Positions 8,176 through 15,885 of a stretch of 64,000 bases of DNA are shown here, piece by piece. The stretch is from contig CAYLPJ010000031.1 of the NCBI GenBank assembly GCA_964385465.1, positions 9,821 to 73,820 of the forward strand. The letters are read 5' to 3'. The notes under the pieces were generated by a model. The model searched no databases, was not told where the DNA came from, and saw only the letters and a program-made list of their open reading frames with translations. Numbering within the stretch: the first letter of the stretch is position 1; every line of letters begins with the position of its first letter. The DNA comes from CAYLPJ01 sp964385465. Lineage in GTDB: Bacteria > Planctomycetota > Phycisphaerae > SM23-33. Made by a program: the position numbers and the translations under genes.

Positions 8176-10542
8176 ATGAAAGGGCTGCTCGTGATGGCGT
8201 CGTTGCTTGCCGGCGGGGCGGGAGAGATGGACGCGGGGCACTGGGAGCAGTTCCGCCTGTGGTACGGCCGTCCGGCGGGCAAGTGGGTCGAGGCCCTGCC
8301 GGTCGGCAACGGGCGGCTGGGGGCGATGGCCTTCGGCGGGGTCTCCCGCGAGCGCATCCAGCTCAACGAGGACAGCGTCTGGGCCGGTCAGCCGCTGGAT
8401 GACCGCGACCCCGCCGGCGGCGCCGACCGCCTCGCCGAGGCCCGCGGGCTCCTGTTCGCCGGCAAGTACGCCGAGGGCCAGCGGATCATGCAGCGCCACT
8501 TCATGGGCAAGCGCCTGGTCCGCAGCCACCAGACGCTCGGCGACCTGCACCTGGCATTCGACGGCGACGGCGAGCCGGCCGACTACCGACGCGAGCTGGA
8601 CCTCGACGCCGCCGTCGCCTCGGTGACCTACCGCCGCGGCGGCGCGGAGATCGCCCGCGAGGTCTTCGCCAGCGCTGCCGACGACGTCCTCGTCGTCCGC
8701 GTCCGGGCCGACCGGCCGATCGCCTTCGCCGTCTCGCTCGACCGCCCCGCCGCGTTCCGCACGGAGCACGACGGCGAGGCGGGGCTGCTGATGCACGGGC
8801 AGGCGCAGATGGGCGGCGGGCACCACAAGGGCGTGCGGTACGCGGCGCGGCTGCGGGTGCGGGCCGACGACGGGCGCGTGGGTCGCGGCAAGGGCAAGGC
8901 GCTTCGCGTGGAAGGCGTTACGGGCGCGACCATCCTGCTTGCCGGGGCGACCACCTACCGCCACGAGGACCCCAACGCCGAGTGCCTCCGCGTCCTGGCC
9001 GCCGCGGCGGAGACGCCCTACGACCGCCTGCGCGAACGGCACGTCGGCGAGCACCGTTGCTGGTTCCGCCGATGCACGCTGGAGCTCGGCGGGCGGGGCG
9101 CCAGCGGCCGCCCCACCGACGGGCGGCTGGAGGCGGTCAAGAAGGGCGGCGACGACCCGCAGTTGGCGGCGCTGCTGTTCCAGTACGGGCGGTACCTGCT
9201 GATCGGCTCGTCGCGGCCGGGGTGCATGCCGGCCAACCTCCAGGGGCTGTGGAACGAGCACATCAAGGCCCCGTGGAACTGCGACTACCACATCAACATC
9301 AACGTTCAGATGAACTACTGGCCGGCGGAGGTGACGGGCCTGGGCGAGCTGCACGAGCCGTTCCTGCGGTTCCTCGCCGCCCTGCGCGAGCGGGGGCGCA
9401 AGACCGCCCGGGACGTCTACGGCTGCGGCGGCTGGACCGCCCACCACACCACCGACGCCTGGCGGTTCACCAGCCCGGTCGGCCGGTGCGGGTACGGCAT
9501 GTGGCCGATGGGCGGGGCCTGGTCCTGCCGCCACCTGTGGGAGCACTACCTCTACGGGGGCGACGAGCAGTTCCTCCGCGGGCGGGCCTGGCCGGTGATG
9601 AAGGGCGCCGCGGCGTTCTGCCTGGACTGGCTGGTCGAGGACCCCCAGACCGGGCGGCTGGTCAGCGGGCCGAGCATCTCCCCCGAGAACCGCTTCCGCA
9701 CGCCGGGCGGCAAGGCCGCCCACGTCTCGATGGGCCCGGCGATGGACCAGCAGATCATCCACGACCTGCTGACCGCCTGCCTGGCCGCGGCAAAGGTGCT
9801 GGAGATCGACGACGCCTTCACCCGACGCGCCGGCGAGGCCCTCCGGCGGCTGGACGGCCCGAAGGTCGGCCCCGACGGGCGGCTGATGGAATGGGCCCGC
9901 CCGTTCGCCGAGCCCGAGCCGGGCCACCGCCACGTCAGCCACCTCTACGCCCTGCACCCCGGCGAGCAGATCACGCCGCGGGGCACGCCGGAGCTCACGG
10001 CCGCGGCGCAGAAGGCCCTGGAGCACCGCCTGTCGCACGGCGGGGGGCACACGGGCTGGAGCCGGGCGTGGATCATCAACTTCTACGCCCGCCTGCTGGA
10101 CGGCGCCGAGGCCCACCGCCACCTGGTGCTGCTGCTGCGGAAGTCGATGTACCCCAACCTGTTCGACGCGCACCCGCCGTTCCAGATCGACGGCAATTTC
10201 GGCGCGACGGCGGGCGTGGCGGAGATGCTCATCCAGTCCCACGCGTCGGCCCCCGACGAGCGGCGCGAGCTGGCCCTGCTGCCGGCCCTGCCGCCGGCGT
10301 GGGCCCAAGGCAGCGCCCGCGGCCTGCGGGCTCGCGACGGCTTCACGGTGGACATCGACTGGTCCGCCGGCCGGCTGAGCCGGGCACGCGTCGTCTCCCG
10401 CCTCGGCCGCCCCTGCCGCCTTCGGGCGGCCCGGCCGATCGCCGTCACCCGCGCCGGCCGGGCCGTTTCCTGTCGCGACGTCGACGGCGCCGTCGCGTTC
10501 GACACCGCCGCCGGCGAGGCCTATATCATCCAGCCCCGCTGA
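8176..10542 (+). CDS. GH95 family alpha-L-fucosidase
   Basis: The 788-residue protein matches GH95 over its whole length. It has the N-terminal super-beta-sandwich (LWYGRPAGKWVEALPVGNG, IQLNEDSVWAG), then the (alpha/alpha)6 barrel and a C-terminal beta domain. The known active-site residues of the family are all present: N374 and N376 in HININVQMNYW, the general acid E504 in SISPEN, and D672 in FQIDGNFG. GH95 enzymes release alpha-1,2-linked L-fucose or L-galactose by inversion. The start is fixed by GGGAGA five bases before ATG. A short signal peptide is possible (LLVMASLLAGG), so secretion is likely but not certain. The neighbours (esterase, sialidase-like and apiosidase-like proteins) suggest attack on a complex fucosylated glycan. 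Confidence 0.93.
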   Translation: MKGLLVMASLLAGGAGEMDAGHWEQFRLWYGRPAGKWVEALPVGNGRLGAMAFGGVSRERIQLNEDSVWAGQPLDDRDPAGGADRLAEARGLLFAGKYAEGQRIMQRHFMGKRLVRSHQTLGDLHLAFDGDGEPADYRRELDLDAAVASVTYRRGGAEIAREVFASAADDVLVVRVRADRPIAFAVSLDRPAAFRTEHDGEAGLLMHGQAQMGGGHHKGVRYAARLRVRADDGRVGRGKGKALRVEGVTGATILLAGATTYRHEDPNAECLRVLAAAAETPYDRLRERHVGEHRCWFRRCTLELGGRGASGRPTDGRLEAVKKGGDDPQLAALLFQYGRYLLIGSSRPGCMPANLQGLWNEHIKAPWNCDYHININVQMNYWPAEVTGLGELHEPFLRFLAALRERGRKTARDVYGCGGWTAHHTTDAWRFTSPVGRCGYGMWPMGGAWSCRHLWEHYLYGGDEQFLRGRAWPVMKGAAAFCLDWLVEDPQTGRLVSGPSISPENRFRTPGGKAAHVSMGPAMDQQIIHDLLTACLAAAKVLEIDDAFTRRAGEALRRLDGPKVGPDGRLMEWARPFAEPEPGHRHVSHLYALHPGEQITPRGTPELTAAAQKALEHRLSHGGGHTGWSRAWIINFYARLLDGAEAHRHLVLLLRKSMYPNLFDAHPPFQIDGNFGATAGVAEMLIQSHASAPDERRELALLPALPPAWAQGSARGLRARDGFTVDIDWSAGRLSRARVVSRLGRPCRLRAARPIAVTRAGRAVSCRDVDGAVAFDTAAGEAYIIQPR

Positions 10543-10578
10543 GCCCGCGACACGAGGTGAGGGACCGGGCAGGGCAGC

Positions 10579-10698
10579 TCACCTGGCGGCGGGGTTGTCC
10601 GGCACGCCGAGGTGCTTGCGGAAGAAGTCGACGTACCTGTCGATCGGCGGGCCCCGGGGGTGGACGTCGCGGGGAGGCGTTTGTTGCCCGCGATGCGG
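10579..10698 (-). pseudogene. C-terminal scar of a lost hydrolase-like gene
   Basis: Immediately after the stop of the DUF5060 gene, and in the same frame, the minus strand encodes 39 residues to a TGA at 10579-10581. There is no start codon in this frame. The end (PIDRYVDFFRKHLGVP) has the look of the last helix of an alpha/beta-hydrolase or esterase. It is read as the remains of a gene whose body was deleted when the present neighbour moved in. Alternatives are a short extension read past the upstream stop, or chance. Confidence 0.4.
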
Positions 10699-12951
10699 TC
10701 ACTTCCCGGCCAGCGTGAAGCGGATCGTGACCTTGTGGGTCTTTCCGGCCCCGCGAGCGGTCGCGGTGAGGGTGTGCTTGCCGGCGGCCAGCGGTGCGGG
10801 GTCGTAGTCGCCATTGGTGTCGCCGGCCAGGGCGTACGGCGGGGTCCGCTCGGACTGGCGGTGTTTTCCATCCAGCGTCAGCGTGACCTCATCCACGTCG
10901 CCGGTGGTCCGGGCAACGATGCTCAACGTCCGCGTGGGCAGTTTCGCCAGGTCGATGGTCGCCCCGTCGGCCAGCGGGTCGAAGGCCTCGATCACGCGGT
11001 TCTTCCCGGCGTCGACGAGGGCGAAGCCGGTGATCCGCGGGGGCTTGCCCGTCCGCTTCGGCTCGCGGCGGCGCCCGCCGCCGGAGCCGGGCGTCCCCGC
11101 GGCGGAGAGCTCCTCCGCCGTGTAGGCCGGCGGCGCGGCGTCGGGGCCGACCTCCCAGTCCCCCCGGGCCCGGAGCAGGACCACCCAGTCCTTGCCGGCG
11201 TCCGTGGGCGCCTCCCCGGTCTGCCGCCGCCCGCCGCCGGGAAGCTCTTTGACCGGCCCGGCCGCCAGGTCCCCGCCGTTTCGCGGATCGTACCAGCCAA
11301 CGGTGTACCGCCCGTCGGGCAGGTCGATCCCGGCGCCCTTTCCGTCGGGCATGTAGACGGCGTAGAGCTTGCCCGGCAGGGCCAGGCAGTAGTCGTCGTC
11401 GCGCGCGGTGGCGTCGTCGGCGGGCTTCATGGCCCAGAATGGCAGGTGGGCGTGGAAGAACTCCAGGGCGTGACGGGTCTGGGCCCACATGGCCGCGCGG
11501 CTGCGCCAGTCCTCGCAGTTGAGGTCGTTGTGGGCGTAGCGGTAGCCGAAGTACCACTCGCAGCCGGCCCCGCCGGCCATCATGTTGCCCCACAGGGCGT
11601 ATCGGCGGACGTCGTCGTGATCCGGGTCGTCCTTGTCGGGCTTGACGCCCGTGCTGGCCGGGCCGATCTCGTCCAGGGAGACGAACCACCTCCGGTCCGC
11701 CCCCGCCGAGCGGAGCACCCACTTGAGCGTCTCGCGGTGCGTGGCCCGCATGTTGCCCATCTGGAGGCTGGGGCCCTCGAACGCCTCGAAACCCAGCAGC
11801 GGGCCGTAGACCCGGTCGTACCGGCCGGGGAAGGTGTGGCAGACGATCGGGTGGTCGTAGGGGTCCAGCCCGCGGATGTAGGTGCAGAAGGCCTTGCGCT
11901 GGGCGTCGGAGTTGGTGTTCTCCTCGCCGAGGTTCCAGGTGATCGCCGGGTGGTGGGCGAATCGCGCGATCAGCTCGCGATAGTAGAGCTTCCGCTGGGG
12001 GCCGAGGTCCCCGCCGTCGAGTGCCTGGTCGTTCTCCTGCTCCTGCGTGATCGGGTGGAGCATCAGGCCGAGGCGGTCCATGTGGCTGAAGACGATCTCC
12101 CACTGGGCCAGCTTCGAGCAGTCGAAGCGCAAGCGTTCGTCGGGGGCCGTCCACGGCCAAGTGTCCTTGCCGTCCCCCCCGGCGATGTTGAACGGGATGA
12201 AGTAGACGCTGTTCATGCCCGTCGAGGCCAGGTAGTTCAGCGCCCCGATCAGCCCCTTGCCCTTGCCCCCCCGCCAGGTCGGGTCGCCCCGCCGCCAGTC
12301 CTTCACGTGCGGCTGGTAGCGGTGCAGGCCCTTGCCCTGGCTCTCGCCCTTTCGACGCTTCCTGCCGCCCGTGTCGAACGTGCCGTCGAAGTCCGCGTAG
12401 CCCAGCAGGTTCTCGGGGCTGTCGGCGCCGCCCTTGATGAAGTACTCCCCGCTGCCGGCGAACCGCAGGTACCGCCTCCCGACGTGCCGCAGCAGGCCGC
12501 GACCGCGGAAGTCCCGCCCCGTCTTGTCGGTCGGCGCGATCGTGAACCTGCCCCTGGCCCCGTCGAAGGCCGTCGGCTTGCCCGCGTCGTCCGCCGCCGC
12601 GGTGGCGACGCCCTTGCCCGTGCGGAACGACGCCGACCACGCCCACTCACCCGTCGCATCCGGCAGGAAGCGGACCCGCCACGCGCCCCCCTCGGCCGCG
12701 CCGGTCTGGCCGGGGTCGCCGTCGGCGGCGTAGAAGCCGGGAACGACGACCGCCCGGTCGCCGTGGCGGAACGTGACCGTCAGGCGATAGTCCGTGAACG
12801 GGTTGGGCGTGGCGTCCTCGGCGGTGGCCGGCCCGTCGAACGTCAGCGTCACGCGGTGCCAGAGCTTCAGCTCGCCGGAGAGATCGGCGTCGGCGGCCGA
12901 GACGCTTCCGGCGGCCGCGGCGAGCACCGCAAGTGCGATTCGAGCGCGCAT
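10699..12951 (-). CDS. Secreted DUF5060 / apiosidase-like (GH140-type) TIM-barrel glycosidase
   Basis: A 750-residue secreted protein. After the signal peptide (IALAVLAAAAGSVSA) comes a DUF5060 Ig-like domain (WHRVTLTFDGP, NPFTDYRLTVTF, about residues 25-140). A TIM barrel at about 145-520 follows, with FVSLDEIG and TWNLGEENTN carrying the two acidic residues expected for the nucleophile and acid/base of the DUF4038/GH140-like clan. A C-terminal beta-domain has a collagen-binding-like or Ig-like look. Family members cut apiose-, rhamnose- or related pectin-type linkages, but the substrate is not fixed by sequence. It is the third gene of a leftward operon, 36 bases after the isomerase-dehydrogenase fusion, with AAAGGGGATC before its ATG. 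Confidence 0.75.
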   Translation of the reverse strand: MRARIALAVLAAAAGSVSAADADLSGELKLWHRVTLTFDGPATAEDATPNPFTDYRLTVTFRHGDRAVVVPGFYAADGDPGQTGAAEGGAWRVRFLPDATGEWAWSASFRTGKGVATAAADDAGKPTAFDGARGRFTIAPTDKTGRDFRGRGLLRHVGRRYLRFAGSGEYFIKGGADSPENLLGYADFDGTFDTGGRKRRKGESQGKGLHRYQPHVKDWRRGDPTWRGGKGKGLIGALNYLASTGMNSVYFIPFNIAGGDGKDTWPWTAPDERLRFDCSKLAQWEIVFSHMDRLGLMLHPITQEQENDQALDGGDLGPQRKLYYRELIARFAHHPAITWNLGEENTNSDAQRKAFCTYIRGLDPYDHPIVCHTFPGRYDRVYGPLLGFEAFEGPSLQMGNMRATHRETLKWVLRSAGADRRWFVSLDEIGPASTGVKPDKDDPDHDDVRRYALWGNMMAGGAGCEWYFGYRYAHNDLNCEDWRSRAAMWAQTRHALEFFHAHLPFWAMKPADDATARDDDYCLALPGKLYAVYMPDGKGAGIDLPDGRYTVGWYDPRNGGDLAAGPVKELPGGGRRQTGEAPTDAGKDWVVLLRARGDWEVGPDAAPPAYTAEELSAAGTPGSGGGRRREPKRTGKPPRITGFALVDAGKNRVIEAFDPLADGATIDLAKLPTRTLSIVARTTGDVDEVTLTLDGKHRQSERTPPYALAGDTNGDYDPAPLAAGKHTLTATARGAGKTHKVTIRFTLAGK

Positions 12952-12987
12952 GCGAGATCCCCTTTCGGTTCGGGTTCCGTTGGGTTT

Positions 12988-14880
12988 TCAGTCTTCCAGC
13001 TCGGGCTTGACGTCGACCCAGTCGCCGTCGTTGTCGTAGGCCGAGCGGTACATCGCGTCGAGGACGGCCTGGGTTCTTCGGCCCTCTCGGCCGGGGCAGG
13101 TCAGCTCGGCGCCGCTTCGCAGGGCGGCGGCGAAGTTGTCCGGCGCGTTGAGCCACTCGCTCTCGGCGGTCATCGGCGGGCGGGTGGTCCAGGCCCCGTC
13201 GAGGTAGAACTTGCTGACCGGCTGATCGAACGGTCCGCCGGCGGCGAAGAAGTACGCCCCGGTCTCGCCGACCAGCTCCAGGTGGACGTACCAGGTCGGC
13301 TGGGGGTAGCTGGTGGTGGCCTGGAGCGTCAGGGCCAGCCCGTCGTCGTACAGCCACGCGGCCATGCCGAGGTCCTCGGCCTCGATGTCGTGCGTCTGCG
13401 TCCAGAGGTCGCATCGCGCCCTGGCGGGGATGCCGAGGCAGAAGACCAGCTCGTCGATGTGATGGATGGACTGGTTGCTGAGCACCCCCCCGCCGTCGAG
13501 CTCGCGGGTGCCCCGCCAGCCGCCGTTGCTGCGGAAGTAGTCCATGTTCCGCAGGATCCGCAGCGAGCAGTCGCCGCTGAGCAGCCGCCCCAGCCGGCCC
13601 GACTGAAGCGACGCCCGCAGCGACAGCAGGTCCGGGCGGTAGCGCCGCCCGAAGTCCACGCCCAGCAGCAGCCCCTTGCTCTCGGCCAGGCGGATCATGC
13701 GGTCGCAGGCCTCGACGGAGGCGTCCATCGGCTTGGTGGTCAGCACGTGCTTGCCGGCCTCGAGGGCCTCCAGCGCGACCTTGTGGTGGTTGCCCGTCTC
13801 GGTGAGGACGTAGACGACCTCCACGTCGTCGTTGTCCAGCCACTTTCGGAAGTCCAGCTCGTAGGGCACGCCGAACTCCTCGCCGGTCCGCTGGGCTCGC
13901 TCCTGGCGAAGGTCGGAGACGCCGACCAGCCGGCAGCCGGGCGTCTCGGCGACCTGGCGCGAGCGGTTGTGCCCCATGCCCAGGCCGACGACCGCGAAGC
14001 CCACGGGATTGTCCTGCCACTCCCGCGTGACGTCGGCGGCCGGGGCGGGCTCGTCGAACAGCCCGCCGGGCGCGGCGCTGGGCCAGGCCTTCTGCATGGC
14101 CTCGACGAGGCGGCGGGACATCTCCTCGTCGCTGACGGCGCGGTCGGGGTTGTGGGTCTCCACCGCGGCCGGGCCGGGCACGCCGGCGTTGTGGCAGGTC
14201 TGGAGGACCTTGTCGTAGGGGATGAGCTCGTCGTCGCCGGCGCCCTCCAGCGCGCCGCGGGCCTTGATGTGCAGCAGCTTCGCCCGTTGGGCCAGGCGGC
14301 GGATGTAGGCGTCCTCGTCGCGGCGGCGCTCGTCGCAGTCCCACGTGTTGCGGACGTCCCACGCCAGGCCCCACGACGGCTGATCGAGGGCGTCGACGAC
14401 CTTGAGCACCTCGTCGGGCGTGACGCCGCAATTCTCGAACGCCATGGTCAGCCCGGCCTCGGCGGCCCGTTCGGCCAGCGGGGCGAAGGCGTCGAGGACC
14501 TTCTGGAGCTCATCGGGCCGGACGGCCAGCTCGCCGCGAAGCTCCGCCGGCGGTTGCCAGTAGAAGAACGCCCGGACGAGCGGGCAGTCCAGCGCGTCGG
14601 CGGCGCGGACGATGCCCTCGAGCTTCTCGGCCTCGGCGGCGCGGCGGTCGTCGTCGGGCAGATGCACCTTGGCCAGCGAGGTCTGGAGGGCCCCCACCTT
14701 CATGCCGTGCCCGTCCAGCAGGCCGCGGAGCTCGCCAAGCTGCTCGTCGGTGAGGTGCTCGATGGCCGAGCCGAGAACCCGCGTCCGCAGGTCCACGTAC
14801 TCCAGCCCCCATTCCTTGAGGATGGGCAGCGCGTCGCGGACGTCCATCGCCAGCTCGTCGGTGAAGATCGAAAGGAACAT
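12988..14880 (-). CDS. Fused sugar-phosphate isomerase/epimerase and Gfo/Idh/MocA dehydrogenase
   Basis: The 630-residue protein is a natural fusion. Residues 1-270 form an AP-endonuclease-2/xylose-isomerase-like TIM barrel (SIFTDELAMDVRDALPILK, FENCGVTPDEVLKVVDAL, WDVRNTW, LLHIKA). Residues 290-625 form a Gfo/Idh/MocA NAD(P)-dependent dehydrogenase with Rossmann motif VGLGMGHNRSRQVA, and KPMDASVEACDRMI with the family lysine. Neither half has a signal peptide, so it is cytoplasmic. Such pairs usually convert keto/inositol-type sugars, and the fusion suggests direct hand-over of an intermediate. GAAGGAG precedes the ATG. The gene lies 103 bases after a pseudopilin and 36 before the DUF5060 glycosidase. 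Confidence 0.85.
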   Translation of the reverse strand: MFLSIFTDELAMDVRDALPILKEWGLEYVDLRTRVLGSAIEHLTDEQLGELRGLLDGHGMKVGALQTSLAKVHLPDDDRRAAEAEKLEGIVRAADALDCPLVRAFFYWQPPAELRGELAVRPDELQKVLDAFAPLAERAAEAGLTMAFENCGVTPDEVLKVVDALDQPSWGLAWDVRNTWDCDERRRDEDAYIRRLAQRAKLLHIKARGALEGAGDDELIPYDKVLQTCHNAGVPGPAAVETHNPDRAVSDEEMSRRLVEAMQKAWPSAAPGGLFDEPAPAADVTREWQDNPVGFAVVGLGMGHNRSRQVAETPGCRLVGVSDLRQERAQRTGEEFGVPYELDFRKWLDNDDVEVVYVLTETGNHHKVALEALEAGKHVLTTKPMDASVEACDRMIRLAESKGLLLGVDFGRRYRPDLLSLRASLQSGRLGRLLSGDCSLRILRNMDYFRSNGGWRGTRELDGGGVLSNQSIHHIDELVFCLGIPARARCDLWTQTHDIEAEDLGMAAWLYDDGLALTLQATTSYPQPTWYVHLELVGETGAYFFAAGGPFDQPVSKFYLDGAWTTRPPMTAESEWLNAPDNFAAALRSGAELTCPGREGRRTQAVLDAMYRSAYDNDGDWVDVKPELED

Positions 14881-14983
14881 GCCGTCTCCTTCTCTCGTGT
14901 CTGCCGGGGCGACGAGCAGGGATTATGCGCTCTGGAGAGGGAGGTGGCAATACGGTGGATGCGCGCCCGGGCGGGGGAGGTGC

Positions 14984-15712
14984 CTATTTGTGGAAGGGCA
15001 GGTACCGCCCGTCGTTGTCGGGGTCTTCCAGCTCGACGATGTCGCTGTAGGTATACGTCCTCAGCGTGCCGTCGGCGACGACAAACAGCCCCCGGCCGAG
15101 AACGGCCTTGGCCTCGCTGTCGTACTGCGGCACGTGGGGCTCGGGCCAGTTGTCCACGCTGACCATCTCCTCGGAGATGGCCGGCTCCTCCTCGTCCCGC
15201 GGGACGTGCCCGACCAGGACGGTCCGGCGGGGGCGGTTGACCTGGAAGATCGTCTCGACGCCGTCGCCGCCGTCGACGTTGGGGTCGGTCAGCGTGTCGT
15301 TGAAGCCGTACCCGCACTGCACCGGCCCGGCCGTCCCCATGCGCTCGGGCACGCTGGGGCAGATGTACACCTCCGGGCGGCGGACGCCGAAACGGTAGAC
15401 CTTGTTGCACCACCACTGCTGCGTGGAATCGTTGCCGGGCAGCCTCTGGCCGGGCTCCAGCGGCGGGAAGCGGGAGGCCACCTCACCCCACTGCGCGTCG
15501 GTGTGGTTCTTCGGCAGCAGGTCGTCGCTCTCCTGGATGTACTGCATCACCGCCTTGCCGACCAGCGAGAGGTTGTTCTGGCAGGCCGTCTCGCGAGCCA
15601 GCTCCGTGACCTTCATGAACGACGGAAACAGCATCGCCGCCAGCAGGGCGATGATGCCCACCACCGTCAGCAGCTCCGTGAGCGTGAAGCCCGCGCGTCT
15701 ACGGCTGTCCAT
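14984..15712 (-). CDS. Type II/IV pseudopilin-like protein (prepilin-type N-terminus)
   Basis: A protein of 242 residues (from this start) beginning with a type III/IV prepilin leader and cleavage site, G|FTLTEL, with a Glu at mature position 5, followed by a hydrophobic helix (LTVVGIIALLAAMLFPS). The rest is the usual soluble head of planctomycete pseudopilins; it ends with a Gly-rich display-like tail (DGTLRTYTYSDIVELEDPD). The ATG at 15712 gives the short leader MDSRRRAG; an upstream ATG at 15766 would give a 26-residue leader and sits almost on the predicted transcription start, so either is possible. It is cut by prepilin peptidase and shown at the inner membrane. The gene leads a catabolic operon, so it may be a display or secretion pseudopilin rather than a pilus subunit. 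Confidence 0.78.
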   Translation of the reverse strand: MDSRRRAGFTLTELLTVVGIIALLAAMLFPSFMKVTELARETACQNNLSLVGKAVMQYIQESDDLLPKNHTDAQWGEVASRFPPLEPGQRLPGNDSTQQWWCNKVYRFGVRRPEVYICPSVPERMGTAGPVQCGYGFNDTLTDPNVDGGDGVETIFQVNRPRRTVLVGHVPRDEEEPAISEEMVSVDNWPEPHVPQYDSEAKAVLGRGLFVVADGTLRTYTYSDIVELEDPDNDGRYLPFHK

Positions 15713-15772
15713 GTGCACGCCCTCATCGCGGCCGTCGAGCCGCACCGAAGTGTTGGCCTTGTCCATGCGTGC

Positions 15773-15801
15773 ATTCTAGCACCCCCGCCGGCGGCGGTCC
15801 A
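15773..15801 (-). promoter_or_regulatory. Sigma70-like promoter of the pseudopilin operon
   Basis: On the minus strand, TGGACC (15801-15796) and TAGAAT (15778-15773) stand 17 bases apart. The predicted start falls near 15766, just upstream of the pseudopilin coding region. Confidence 0.5.
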
Positions 15802-15885
15802 GCGCGACCGGCGCGTGCACGGCGGGCGCGGGTTTGATATCTTCGCCTGCGACCGGAGTGCAGTCGCAGCCGAAGGGAGTCGAAC

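Noticed and set aside
10612..15162. A 1516-codon plus-strand open frame opposite the DUF5060, fusion and pseudopilin genes
   Set aside because: It is the mirror of real genes in very GC-rich DNA, with Val/Arg/Ala-rich text and no motifs; the minus-strand genes have signal peptides, motifs and ribosome binding sites.
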